In this document: positions 1 through 8,417 of the stretch, one piece after another
Position numbering within the stretch: the stretch's first letter is position 1
How the letters are laid out: each line of letters opens with the position of its first letter
DNA from: JALJPB01 sp034111045
GTDB taxonomy: Bacteria > Pseudomonadota > Gammaproteobacteria > Enterobacterales > Alteromonadaceae
Assembly (NCBI GenBank): GCA_034111045.1
Contig: JAWUYA010000006.1
Location: forward strand, 1-19,546
Reading direction: 5' to 3'
DNA: 19,546 nt
Notes under the pieces: model-generated
Told to the model about the DNA's origin: nothing
The model's database searches: none
Seen by the model: the letters and a program-made list of their open reading frames with translations, nothing else
Position numbers and translations under genes: made by a program

Positions 1-11
1 TTAAAACAAAG

Positions 12-87
12 TGGTGGACGATACTGGGCTTGAACCAGTGACCCCCGCCTTGTAAGGGCGGTGCTCTCCCAACTGAGCTAATCGTCC
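12..87 (-). tRNA. tRNA-Val (anticodon UAC)
   Basis: Read on the minus strand this is a full 76-nt cloverleaf. The 7-bp acceptor stem GGACGAT/ATCGTCC is complete, the D-arm is GCTCAGTTGGGAGAGC, the anticodon stem CGCCC/GGCGG encloses a loop with TAC at 54-52, and the T-loop is GTTCAAGC. The discriminator is A and CCA is encoded at 14-12. Its body closely matches enterobacterial tRNA-Val(UAC). It reads GUN valine codons during translation. Only 11 bases remain to the window edge, so a following tRNA in the same transcript cannot be excluded. Confidence 0.96.
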
Positions 88-103
88 GTCTCTATGGGGG
101 CGT

Positions 104-131
104 ATTATAGGGAGATCGTAAAAGCTGTCAA
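104..131 (-). promoter_or_regulatory. sigma-70 promoter of the tRNA-Val gene
   Basis: On the minus strand TTGACA (131-126) and TATAAT (109-104) are both exact consensus hexamers, separated by 16 bp. The bases after the -10 box are GC-rich (CGCCCCC). Such a GC-rich discriminator is known at stable-RNA promoters under stringent control, so repression by ppGpp is inferred. The start point should fall about 8-10 bases before the mature tRNA 5' end. Confidence 0.85.
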
Positions 132-279
132 CAAAACAAAGCAATTTTTTACAAAAAACATCACTAAATCTTCTTAACTGCTTTAAAATCCAACAGCTTG
201 TTGATTTTATCATCTGCATTAATAGATCGTTTTTTTGATAACTGATAAACAAGGGGTGTATCAATTGAATTAGCCTGAT

Positions 280-316
280 AGTATAACGCCAATTTTTTAG
301 CGTTATACTTTATAAT
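280..316. promoter_or_regulatory. 10-bp inverted repeat overlapping a probable gltX promoter
   Basis: AGTATAACGC (280-289) and GCGTTATACT (300-309) are perfect inverted arms around a 10-base AT-rich spacer. A consensus TATAAT follows at 311-316, 57 bases before the gltX ATG, so the repeat covers the expected -35 region. There is no T-tract on either side, which argues against a simple terminator. It could be an operator for an unknown dimeric regulator or an mRNA/DNA hairpin. The -10 assignment rests on sequence match only. Confidence 0.45.
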
Positions 317-372
317 ACATCGACGATTGTTTTTATTGTGCAATTTTTTATGTTTTTGACAATGAGATTTTT

Positions 373-1785
373 ATGACTTTAACAACGCGCTTTGCTCCTA
401 GTCCCACTGGTTACTTACATGTTGGCGGAGCACGTACTGCATTATACAGCTGGTTATATGCCCAGAAAAATGGGGGGAATTTTATCCTTCGTATTGAAGA
501 TACTGATATTGAGCGCTCTACTCAATCATCAGTTGATGCCATTATCGATGGTATGAGCTGGTTAAACCTTGAATGGACCCATGGGCCTTATTACCAAACA
601 AAACGTTTTGATCGCTATAAAGAAGTCATTGCGCAGTTACTTCAAAGTGGTAATGCTTATCGCTGCTATAGTACAGCTGAAGAAGTTGAAACTATGCGCG
701 AACAAGCAAAAATAAAAGGTGATATAGAAAAATACAATGGGTTATGGCGCGAACGTACTGACCATCCTGCCGATAAACCGTTTGTGATACGCTTTAAAAA
801 CCCTTTAGATGGTGATGTAATTATCAAGGATATGGTCAAAGGTGATATTACCATTAGTAATGAACAGCTTGATGATTTAATTATCGCGCGCTCAGATGGC
901 ACACCCACTTATAATTTAACGGTTGTTGTTGATGATTGGGATATGAAGGTCACTCATGTGGTTCGTGGTGACGATCATATTAGTAATACGCATAAGCAAA
1001 TCAATATATTTACAGCCCTTGGCGCCACGTTGCCAGAGTTCGCTCATATTCCGATGATTTTAGGTGACGATGGTAAGCGTTTATCTAAACGCCATGGGGC
1101 AGTTGGTGTAATGCAATACCGCGATGATGGTTACTTACCCGAAGCGCTACTGAATTACCTTGTACGTTTAGGTTGGTCACATGGTGACAAAGAAATTTTC
1201 TCACGAGAAGAGATGATAGCGCTATTTGATTTAAAAGATTGTAACCGTGCCCCTTCAGGTTTTAATACTGACAAGCTTATTTGGGTTAATCAACATTATA
1301 TGAAAACTATGGATCCCGAATATGTCGCTAGCCATCTTGCATGGCATATGAATGATCAGGGTATTAATGTGAAAAATGGCCCAGCATTAGTTGATTTAGT
1401 TAAGATTCAAGCTGATCGCGTAAAAACGTTAAAGGAAATGGCAGAGATCAGCCGTTATTTTTATGAAGACTTTGAAGAGCTTGACGCTAAAGCGGTTAAG
1501 AAACATTTACGGCCAGTGGTAAAGGAGCCGTTGATTTTAGTCAAAGCCAAGCTTGGTGCCTTAGATAAGTGGCAACCTGAGTTTATTCATGCGGCCATTA
1601 ACGATACCGCTGAAGAGTTAGCGGTTGGCATGGGTAAGGTAGGGATGCCATTGCGTGTTGCCGCTACAGGAAGCGGTAATTCACCGTCTTTAGATGTAAC
1701 ACTCGCTTTGTTAGATAAAGATAAAGTGCTGGCTCGTATAGATTTTGCGTTAGCGGTTGTTGAAGAGCGAATTGCTAATAGTTAA
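373..1785 (+). CDS. gltX: glutamyl-tRNA synthetase
   Basis: This cytoplasmic class I aminoacyl-tRNA synthetase charges tRNA-Glu with glutamate using ATP. The 470-residue length is normal for bacterial GluRS. The HIGH-type motif is HVGG at residues 16-19 within FAPSPTGYLHVGG, and the KMSKS-type motif is KRLSKR at 235-240. The C-terminal anticodon-binding helical domain is present. The zinc-binding region of the E. coli enzyme appears lost: the first Cys (98) remains, but the CYC pair reads CYS and the later Cys/His pair is replaced in NGLWRERTDH. The ATG has only a weak GAG ribosome site seven bases upstream. The gene is monocistronic, with a promoter at 311-316 and a strong terminator after it. 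Confidence 0.97.
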   Translation: MTLTTRFAPSPTGYLHVGGARTALYSWLYAQKNGGNFILRIEDTDIERSTQSSVDAIIDGMSWLNLEWTHGPYYQTKRFDRYKEVIAQLLQSGNAYRCYSTAEEVETMREQAKIKGDIEKYNGLWRERTDHPADKPFVIRFKNPLDGDVIIKDMVKGDITISNEQLDDLIIARSDGTPTYNLTVVVDDWDMKVTHVVRGDDHISNTHKQINIFTALGATLPEFAHIPMILGDDGKRLSKRHGAVGVMQYRDDGYLPEALLNYLVRLGWSHGDKEIFSREEMIALFDLKDCNRAPSGFNTDKLIWVNQHYMKTMDPEYVASHLAWHMNDQGINVKNGPALVDLVKIQADRVKTLKEMAEISRYFYEDFEELDAKAVKKHLRPVVKEPLILVKAKLGALDKWQPEFIHAAINDTAEELAVGMGKVGMPLRVAATGSGNSPSLDVTLALLDKDKVLARIDFALAVVEERIANS

Positions 1786-1830
1786 TAGCTAATAGTTAAC
1801 CTCTGGTTTTACAAGGTAAATCATAAAAAG

Positions 1831-1855
1831 GCTTTGATACTATCAAAGCTTTTTT
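1831..1855 (+). terminator. intrinsic terminator after gltX
   Basis: GCTTTGA (1831-1837), a 5-base loop and TCAAAGC (1843-1849) form a perfect stem preceded by an A-run and followed directly by TTTTTT (1850-1855). It lies 45 bases after the gltX stop codon. The flanking A- and T-runs could make it work on both strands. Confidence 0.88.
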
Positions 1856-2078
1856 ATTTTAATGGTGCAGAGAGTTAACGATATAAGTAGGTAATGAATT
1901 TCTTGTTCAATGTGGGTGTTTTTACTAGCAATAGCTTGATTAGCATATACATTCATTTAATCAAATTTAAACCTGTATAAAGGTAATTATTTTCATCACA
2001 GGTAAATACTTTAGACGACAATAGTTTTTTACAGGTTATAATACCTTAAGAGACATTTAATGGGTTTAGGAGAGTAGT

Positions 2079-3434
2079 TTGCAGTTTAGTGATTTTGGGT
2101 TAGATAGCGGTTTAATGTCGACAGTAGAGCATTTAGGTTTTACTGAGCCTACAGAAATACAACAGCAAGCTATACCTGCAGCCATGTCAGGTCACGACTT
2201 GATTGCTTCTTCTAAAACCGGCTCTGGAAAGACCTTAGCGTTTATTCTTCCTGCGATGCAGCGATTAACTAAAAATAGAGCGTTGAGCAAAAAAGATCCC
2301 CGTGTCCTTATTTTAATGCCGACTCGAGAGTTAGCAAAACAGGTTTTTAGCCAATTACGAATGTTTACATCAGCGTCTCAATTTAAAGCTGTGTTAATTT
2401 TAGGTGGTGAAAATTTTAATGATCAGGTAAAAACTTTAGAGAAAGACCCTCAGTTTATTGTCGCAACACCCGGGCGTTTAGCTGACCATTTAACTCAAGG
2501 ACATTTTTATTTAAATGGTTTAGAGTTATTAATTCTTGATGAAGCTGATCGAATGTTAGATTTAGGGTTTGCCAAGCAATTAACACAAATAAATATGGCA
2601 GCGGATCATCGTAAACGGCAAACATTGATGTTTTCAGCCACGCTTGATCATGCACAAGTCAATGAATTTGCTTTAACTTTATTGAAAAAGCCAAAACGTA
2701 TTGCTATTGGTAGTGCTTATACCGAGCATCAAGATATTACTAAACGTTTTTATTTAGCTGACAATTTATTACATAAAGAAGCCTTACTTGAATACTTTTT
2801 AGCGAATAGCACTTATCAACAAGTCATAATATTTACCGCAACGCGAAGTGATACCGAACGTTTGGCTAACTTACTTATTGAAAAAGACATTAGTGCTGCA
2901 GCATTAAGTGGAGAGTTAATTCAAAGCCAACGCAATCAAATTATGGATAGCTTTAGTAAAGGACAAAAGAAGATCTTAGTCACTACTGATTTAGCCTCTC
3001 GTGGCTTAGACCTTGTTAACGTTTCTCATGTCATTAACTTTGATATGCCTAAACATACTGAAGAATTTGTTCATCGCATTGGCCGCACAGGAAGAGCCGG
3101 TAGTAAAGGTGATGCTATTTCTTTTGTAGGACCTAAAGATTGGTTAAGTTTTAAAAATGTTGAGGGTTTATTACAGCAAACAATCAGTTTTGATGTTGTC
3201 CAAGGTTTACAAGCTAAATTTAAAGGCTTGAAACCGAAAAACACCATAAAAGTTAAAAAACTTGCTGATAATAAAGATAAAAATCAAGGAAAAGCTAAAT
3301 CTACTAAGCCATTCAAAGCTAAAAGTACAACTTTTCATATGGTTAAAGAAGCAGGCAATATGCCGATTTTGCGCAAGAAAAAAGCACTAACCGCAGACGA
3401 AATTGAAAGTGGTGATAGTAAAGGTAATGATTGA
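2079..3434 (+). CDS. DEAD-box ATP-dependent RNA helicase (SrmB-like)
   Basis: This is a 451-residue RNA helicase that unwinds short RNA duplexes with ATP, probably in ribosome assembly or cold-adapted RNA turnover. Motifs in order are the Q motif (GFTEPTEIQ, 20-28), motif I SKTGSGKT (45-52), PTRELA (81-86), DEAD (154-157), SAT (186-188), and HRIGRTGR (332-339). A Lys-rich basic tail runs from about 385 to the end. The segment FYLADNLLHKEALL and the SGELIQSQRN stretch resemble E. coli SrmB more than RhlE or DbpA, but I assign no symbol. The start is TTG, supported by AGGAGAG six bases upstream. A consensus TATAAT at 2037-2042 may be its -10 box, with no clear -35. It converges with fadE. Confidence 0.93.
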   Translation: MQFSDFGLDSGLMSTVEHLGFTEPTEIQQQAIPAAMSGHDLIASSKTGSGKTLAFILPAMQRLTKNRALSKKDPRVLILMPTRELAKQVFSQLRMFTSASQFKAVLILGGENFNDQVKTLEKDPQFIVATPGRLADHLTQGHFYLNGLELLILDEADRMLDLGFAKQLTQINMAADHRKRQTLMFSATLDHAQVNEFALTLLKKPKRIAIGSAYTEHQDITKRFYLADNLLHKEALLEYFLANSTYQQVIIFTATRSDTERLANLLIEKDISAAALSGELIQSQRNQIMDSFSKGQKKILVTTDLASRGLDLVNVSHVINFDMPKHTEEFVHRIGRTGRAGSKGDAISFVGPKDWLSFKNVEGLLQQTISFDVVQGLQAKFKGLKPKNTIKVKKLADNKDKNQGKAKSTKPFKAKSTTFHMVKEAGNMPILRKKKALTADEIESGDSKGND

Positions 3435-3534
3435 TAACTCTCTTTCATCAGCAAATCAATCTACGACCATATTAGGCGCTTTCCATTGGATATATTTTGG
3501 TTTACCTTCATCAGATATTGGCGCTAGTAAATAG
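3427..3534 (+). CDS. possible 35-codon ORF overlapping the helicase stop codon
   Basis: An ATG at 3427 overlaps the last codons of the helicase and opens a 35-codon frame ending TAG at 3532-3534, one base before the fadE hairpin. Such an overlap would allow translational coupling. The product begins MIDNSLSSAN and has no recognisable domain. The opposite strand also reads open here for about 24 codons (residues LLAPISDEGKPKYIQW and on), so the stretch may instead be the remnant of a minus-strand gene end. Neither reading is established. Confidence 0.2.
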   Translation: MIDNSLSSANQSTTILGAFHWIYFGLPSSDIGASK

Positions 3535-3552
3535 CTCAATTAAACAATTGAG
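3535..3552. terminator. small hairpin at the helicase/fadE convergence
   Basis: CTCAATT (3535-3541) and AATTGAG (3546-3552) form a perfect 7-bp stem with a 4-base loop. It overlaps the end of fadE and sits between two convergent genes. There is no long T-tract, so a role as a weak bidirectional terminator is only inferred from position. Confidence 0.3.
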
Positions 3553-5962
3553 AAGATAACGCCTCAGGTGAAAAATCATCTACATCAATAGACGCTTTTC
3601 GTCCTATCTCAGTTTTTCTTAAATGCTCTGCCTCGCTTTCAGTAATTGCCCCAGCGATTAAACCCGTTTCAGCAATTTTATCGAGTTGATAAAATGGTAA
3701 CTTAATACCAATGGCTCGACAAACTTTTTCATGAATAGGCTCACTTATAATAATATCATCCAATGTTTGCTCAAGTACCCCAAGCACGTTATTTGGCGCT
3801 CGGGTTAAATACTGCCCTTCACCTAATCTTGTTCTTGCTGGTGATGGTGTTTGTAAAACTTTAGCCACCTTATGATCAAGTAGATCAGAAGGCTTGGTAA
3901 TGTATTGGCCAAAAGGGATAATAATTAAACGCAGTACAGCGGCAGTGAATTTATTAGGGAAATTGTTAATTAATTCATCAATCGCTTGTTGGGTTTTAAA
4001 TAAGCAGTCTTCTAGAGCCCATTGCATTAAAGGTAAATCTTCCTTCTGCCTACCTTCATCATTAAAGCGTTTTAACGATGCTGAGCTTAAATACAAATAA
4101 CTTAAAATATCGCCAAGACGTGCCGATAGTCTTTCTTTTCGTTTTAAATCGCTACCTATAGTTAGCATGGCAATATCTGATAACATTGCTAAATTAGCGC
4201 TAAAACGCGTGAGTTGTTGATAATATATCCGAGTTTCATCTTTAAAAGGCGTCGGTAAAAATTTTGCTCCGGTAAACGAAAACCACAAAGAACGCAAAAT
4301 GTTACTTAAGGTAAAGCCAATATGACCGAATAGAGCATGGTCAAAATCATTCAATGCTTGTACTTCATCCTCACAACTAGCAGCTTGTAACTCCGCTAAT
4401 ACATAAGGATGGCATCTGATTGCACCTTGGCCATAAATAATCATATTACGAGTCAATATGTTTGCCCCCTCAACAGTAATGGCAATGGGAGCGCCTTGAT
4501 AAGCTCTAGCTAAATAGTTGCTAGGTCCCATACATATACCTTTACCGCCATGAATATCCATAGCGTCAATAATTGATGAACGCATTTTTTCTGTTAAGTG
4601 ATATTTAGCTATAGCTGAGATCACCGATGGTTTTTCGCCTAAATCTATTGCCCCTGTGGACATCGTTGTCACTGCGTCCATTAAATAGGCATTACCTCCA
4701 ATTCGAGCTAATGGTTCTTCAATACCTTCCATTTTACCAATGGGTAATTTAAATTGACGTCTAATTCGGCTATAAGCACCGGTGGCTAAGGCTATTGATT
4801 TTACACCTCCCGCACTATTTGAAGGTAAAGTGATAGCTCTACCTATAGACAAACATTCAACCAACATTCGCCAACCCTGGCCGGCCATTTCAACACCACC
4901 GATTATAAAACTTAATGGAACAAATACATTGTGACCTTGTGTTGGTCCATTTTGCAGGGCTATGTTTAATGGGAAGTGTCGTCTGCCAATGGTAATTCCT
5001 TCTAGAGTCGTTGGTATGAGGGCACAGGTAATACCTAAATCACTTTTACGGCCAAGTAGTTTATCGGGATCTTGTAATTTAAATGCCAATCCTAAAACAG
5101 TGGCGATAGGAGCAAGTGTTATATAACGTTTATCCCAAGTAAGACGCATACCTAAAACTTTCTCACCTTCAAATTCTCCTTTACAAACAATGCCTACATC
5201 AGGTATTGCCCCAGCGTCAGAGCCAGCTTCAGGGCTGGTTAAAGCAAAACAGGGGATTTCTATACCTGCAGCTAAACGAGGTAAATAATAATTTTGTTGT
5301 TTTTCAGTGCCATAATGTTGTAATAATTCACCGGGCCCCAATGAATTAGGTACTCCAACAGTACTGGCAAGGGTGCTACTTACGCCTGTTAACTTTTGTA
5401 ATATACGAGATTGGGCATAAGCACCAAATTCTAAGCCACCATATTGCTTCTTGATGATCATCGCAAAAAATTTATGTACTTTTAAAAATTGCCAAATCTG
5501 TGGTGGTAAATCAGCACGTTCGTGGGTAATATGCCAGTCATTAACCATTTCGCATAACTCTTCAACGGGGCCATTAATGAAGTTTTGTTCATCATGACTT
5601 AATCTTGGTTGAGGATAAGTGTGAAGTTTATTCCAATCAGGGGCACCTCTAAAGAGATCGGCATCAAACCAAGTGGTGCCAGCCTCTAATGCCTCTTGTT
5701 CTGTCGAGGACATTTCAGGCATGATGTTTTTAAATAATTCCAGTAAAGGTTTACTGATATTTTGTTTTCTAAAGTTGCTGATATTTAGTGGTAAGGCAAT
5801 TAAGGCAAAAACAATCCAGCTGATTAATGAGATAACACTAAGAAAGCTGCCTATAGCTAGTAAAGCGACAAATGATAACGTGAACGTTAATAGTGAAACT
5901 TTGTGGTATGCCATCAGCCAAGATAAAGCTAATGCACTGAGAAACCAGATGCCAAAATCCAT
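3536..5962 (-). CDS. fadE: acyl-CoA dehydrogenase FadE
   Basis: FadE is the membrane-associated FAD enzyme of the first beta-oxidation step, oxidising acyl-CoA to trans-2-enoyl-CoA. The product matches E. coli FadE nearly end to end, including TTWFDADLF, HERADLPP, the flavin-site segment LTSPEAGSDAGAIPD, the IGKMEGIEEPLARI stretch and the C-terminal INVDDF-like SIDVDDFSPE. Two or three hydrophobic helices fill the first 60 residues. I start at the ATG at 5962 (808 residues) because AAGGA lies five bases before it. An in-frame GTG six codons upstream would give 814 residues but lacks a ribosome site. It is divergent from yafJ, a pairing also found close together in E. coli, where lpcA lies between the two genes. 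Confidence 0.96.
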   Translation of the reverse strand: MDFGIWFLSALALSWLMAYHKVSLLTFTLSFVALLAIGSFLSVISLISWIVFALIALPLNISNFRKQNISKPLLELFKNIMPEMSSTEQEALEAGTTWFDADLFRGAPDWNKLHTYPQPRLSHDEQNFINGPVEELCEMVNDWHITHERADLPPQIWQFLKVHKFFAMIIKKQYGGLEFGAYAQSRILQKLTGVSSTLASTVGVPNSLGPGELLQHYGTEKQQNYYLPRLAAGIEIPCFALTSPEAGSDAGAIPDVGIVCKGEFEGEKVLGMRLTWDKRYITLAPIATVLGLAFKLQDPDKLLGRKSDLGITCALIPTTLEGITIGRRHFPLNIALQNGPTQGHNVFVPLSFIIGGVEMAGQGWRMLVECLSIGRAITLPSNSAGGVKSIALATGAYSRIRRQFKLPIGKMEGIEEPLARIGGNAYLMDAVTTMSTGAIDLGEKPSVISAIAKYHLTEKMRSSIIDAMDIHGGKGICMGPSNYLARAYQGAPIAITVEGANILTRNMIIYGQGAIRCHPYVLAELQAASCEDEVQALNDFDHALFGHIGFTLSNILRSLWFSFTGAKFLPTPFKDETRIYYQQLTRFSANLAMLSDIAMLTIGSDLKRKERLSARLGDILSYLYLSSASLKRFNDEGRQKEDLPLMQWALEDCLFKTQQAIDELINNFPNKFTAAVLRLIIIPFGQYITKPSDLLDHKVAKVLQTPSPARTRLGEGQYLTRAPNNVLGVLEQTLDDIIISEPIHEKVCRAIGIKLPFYQLDKIAETGLIAGAITESEAEHLRKTEIGRKASIDVDDFSPEALSSQLFN

Positions 5963-6054
5963 AATAATCCTTGTTAACACGTTAATAGAGAACTAATAAG
6001 CTGAGTGAAATGGAAAAATTTGAATATCCAACGAATTTCCCCTTGATTTAAGTA

Positions 6055-6060
6055 TATAAT
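6055..6060 (+). promoter_or_regulatory. probable -10 box of yafJ
   Basis: A consensus TATAAT lies 48 bases before the yafJ ATG in the 145-base divergent region. The -35 region at the right distance is poor, so activator help or a different spacing is possible. I see no convincing FadR or PsrA palindrome for the divergent fadE gene. Confidence 0.4.
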
Positions 6061-6107
6061 TATTTTTCAGTTTATTTTGATGTTTTTATTATTTTTAAGA
6101 GATTAAT

Positions 6108-6887
6108 ATGTGTGAACTCTTAGCGATGAGCGCTAATGTACCAACCGATATTTGTTTTAGTTTTAGTGGCTTAATGCAAAGAGGGGGTAATACCGGGCCT
6201 CACAAAGATGGTTGGGGTGTGACTTTTTATGAAGGTAAGGGCTGTCGTAGCTTTAAAGATCCAATGCCAAGTGCTCATTCACCGATCGCGAGATTAGTGA
6301 CTGAATACCCTATTAAAAGTAAAACCGTTATTGGTCATATCCGTCAAGCAAATTCTGGTGCAATTTGTTTACAAAACACCCATCCATTTATACGTCAAAT
6401 GTGGGGTAAAAATTGGACTTTCGCACATAATGGCCAGTTAAAAGACTTTTCTAATGCGTTACCCGTTAAACTGCATTTACCCGTTGGCTCAACCGACAGT
6501 GAACATGCTTTTTGTTGGTTATTAGATCAACTCCACTATAAATTTGCTGAGAAAGAACCTGACAAGAAAATTTTATTTGCTTATGTTGCTCAGCTAAGTG
6601 AAAAAATCAATGCCTTAGGGGTCTTTAATTTAACGTTAACTGATGGAGAAAGCTTATTTGTTTTTTGCTCTACTCATCTACAATGGATCACCCGTAAAGC
6701 CCCCTTTGGTCATGCCAATTTAATTGATGCTGTAATGCAGGTCAACTTTAAAGAAGAGACTACACCTAACGATGTTGTGACAATTATTGCCACTAGGCCA
6801 TTAACTGACAATGAAAGTTGGCATAAAATGGACGCAGGACAATGGCATTTATTTTGTTTAGGGGAGTCTGTCGCTAGTGGTAGTTGA
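6108..6887 (+). CDS. yafJ: class II glutamine amidotransferase YafJ
   Basis: The 259-residue product belongs to the N-terminal-nucleophile glutamine amidotransferase family. Cys2, exposed after removal of Met1, is the expected catalytic residue (start MCELLAMSAN). Typical segments follow: QRGGNTGPHKDGWGVTF, the GHIRQAN motif, NTHPF, FAHNGQL and GSTDSEHAFCWLL. It matches E. coli YafJ along its whole length. The family hydrolyses glutamine or a gamma-glutamyl amide, but the physiological substrate of YafJ is not settled as far as I know. AAGAGA precedes the ATG by five bases. It is a single-gene unit that converges with the DUF3108 gene, 12 bases away. Confidence 0.93.
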   Translation: MCELLAMSANVPTDICFSFSGLMQRGGNTGPHKDGWGVTFYEGKGCRSFKDPMPSAHSPIARLVTEYPIKSKTVIGHIRQANSGAICLQNTHPFIRQMWGKNWTFAHNGQLKDFSNALPVKLHLPVGSTDSEHAFCWLLDQLHYKFAEKEPDKKILFAYVAQLSEKINALGVFNLTLTDGESLFVFCSTHLQWITRKAPFGHANLIDAVMQVNFKEETTPNDVVTIIATRPLTDNESWHKMDAGQWHLFCLGESVASGS

Positions 6888-6899
6888 ATTATTAAGTTA

Positions 6900-7688
6900 T
6901 TAGTGCGTGGTATTCACATTGTTAATTGTTAAAGTGGTCAATTGAGCTTCAAATTGTTCAACACCCCCTTTAACTTGATACAGTTTCACCAATAAAAAAT
7001 CTAATTCTGGAGCAAACCAAGTATAGGTTATGCGCTTCTTCGCAATAATTTCACGTTTAAACCTTATCGTTTTAACCAAACCGTAAGGCAAAATTATATC
7101 TTCTTCACCATCATATTGATAAACATAGTCTTTGATAGAGCCTGAAGTACTTATTACAGGATAAGAGAAGCGTTTATTTTTATTGATATTATCTGTATCA
7201 AGCGTTTTATAGGCTTTGATTAAATTGATTCTGTGTTGTAAATGATAACTTAGTTTATCTTGTAATCCGTTTGAGTAATCAACGGCGATAGTGCGATCTT
7301 TTTTAATGTCTTTAGCGGTAGATTTATTGTGATCGTAAGACCAATGATAAAATTTATCTCGTCCTGTGCCTTTACGTTTGTATTGATAACTTAAAGGGAT
7401 CACTTTATCGTTATCTACGAGTAAAGTAGAAGTTTCTTGGCGATCATCTGAAAATATTAGCCATTCAATATAGTTAGAATAGCTGTATTGGAAGCTACCA
7501 TCAGCAAGTTTTTTAAGTACTCTAGTGGCTTTACCAACGGGGGCTGACTTGTGAATTACGCTGTAAGTTGCGGTAAAAGGTTGGACCGCTAACGGGCTAT
7601 TTTTTTCGCTAGGTTGAGCAAAAGATAGTGATGAAATAACAGCAGTAAATATCGTTAATAAAGTTAAACCGCAAAAGGTGTTACACAT
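6900..7688 (-). CDS. DUF3108 family exported protein
   Basis: The 262-residue product has a signal peptide: a hydrophobic core at residues 6-22 and a likely cut after SLSFA (residue 24). The mature part is rich in beta-strand patterns typical of DUF3108 (FTATYSV, YSNYIEWLIFSD, PLSYQYKRKGTGRD, FSYPVISTSG, TYTWFAPELDFLLVK), so it should act in the periplasm. Function is unknown. It is the last gene of purM-purN-DUF3108 on the minus strand, 53 bases after purN, and has its own AAGGA site six bases before the ATG. The same linkage to purN/purM is known in pseudomonads and other Gammaproteobacteria. Confidence 0.85.
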   Translation of the reverse strand: MCNTFCGLTLLTIFTAVISSLSFAQPSEKNSPLAVQPFTATYSVIHKSAPVGKATRVLKKLADGSFQYSYSNYIEWLIFSDDRQETSTLLVDNDKVIPLSYQYKRKGTGRDKFYHWSYDHNKSTAKDIKKDRTIAVDYSNGLQDKLSYHLQHRINLIKAYKTLDTDNINKNKRFSYPVISTSGSIKDYVYQYDGEEDIILPYGLVKTIRFKREIIAKKRITYTWFAPELDFLLVKLYQVKGGVEQFEAQLTTLTINNVNTTH

Positions 7689-7741
7689 TGATCTTCCTTT
7701 TTTTATTAAAATATTACTATTATTTAAATCAGTGAGTTTTG

Positions 7742-8410
7742 TTAATACTCTTCCTCATTAGCATAACCTGCCAGCGGCAATATATTACCATCTAACACAG
7801 CTTTTTCGTTAGTCATAGCTAATCGTCTAAAACCAAACCATTTTACCACAAGTGGATAGATCCTGTGTTCATGTTCATGCACTCGATTGGCTAGGTCATC
7901 CGCAGTATCTTCAGGAAAAACAGGTACTTTAGCCTGTAATATTACTGGACCACCATCAAGTTCTTCAGTAACAAAGTGCACACTAACGCCGTGCTCTTTA
8001 TCACCAGCGTTAAGCGCCCGTTGGTGGGTATTTAATCCTTGATATTTAGGTAATAACGACGGGTGAATATTAATTAACTTACCTTGAAAGTGATTAACAA
8101 AATCTGCCGTTAATATACGCATAAAGCCTGCAAGCACAAGAAGGTCTGGTTTCAAGCGGTCAATTTTGGCTATCATTGCTTGATCATAATCTTCTCTTGA
8201 GTCGAAATCTTTATGTGATAAAGAGATTGTTTCAATGTTCGCATCTTTTGCTCTGACTAAACCGTATGCATCCGCTTTATTTGACAGCACACCTACAACT
8301 TCTCCAGGAAATTTTGCAGATTTGCAGGCATCAATAATAGCTTGTAAATTAGTACCACTGCCAGAGATTAATACAACAATTCTGCTACGTTTTAACGGTA
8401 ACTCTGACAT
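7742..8410 (-). CDS. purN: phosphoribosylglycinamide formyltransferase PurN
   Basis: PurN transfers a formyl group from 10-formyl-tetrahydrofolate to GAR in the third step of purine synthesis. At 222 residues it is normal length plus a short tail. The N-terminal phosphate loop is SGSGTNLQA (17-25). The catalytic triad equivalent to E. coli Asn106, His108 and Asp144 is Asn114 and His116 in INIHPSLLP, and Asp152 in ELDGGPV. The ATG is only seven bases after purM, with GGAG inside the purM end as its ribosome site, so the two are almost surely cotranscribed and translationally coupled. Confidence 0.96.
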   Translation of the reverse strand: MSELPLKRSRIVVLISGSGTNLQAIIDACKSAKFPGEVVGVLSNKADAYGLVRAKDANIETISLSHKDFDSREDYDQAMIAKIDRLKPDLLVLAGFMRILTADFVNHFQGKLINIHPSLLPKYQGLNTHQRALNAGDKEHGVSVHFVTEELDGGPVILQAKVPVFPEDTADDLANRVHEHEHRIYPLVVKWFGFRRLAMTNEKAVLDGNILPLAGYANEEEY

Positions 8411-8417
8411 CGCTTAA

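Noticed and set aside
1..264. Minus-strand 87-codon open frame
   Set aside because: It runs through the tRNA-Val gene and its promoter and contains no protein-like segment, so it is an artefact.
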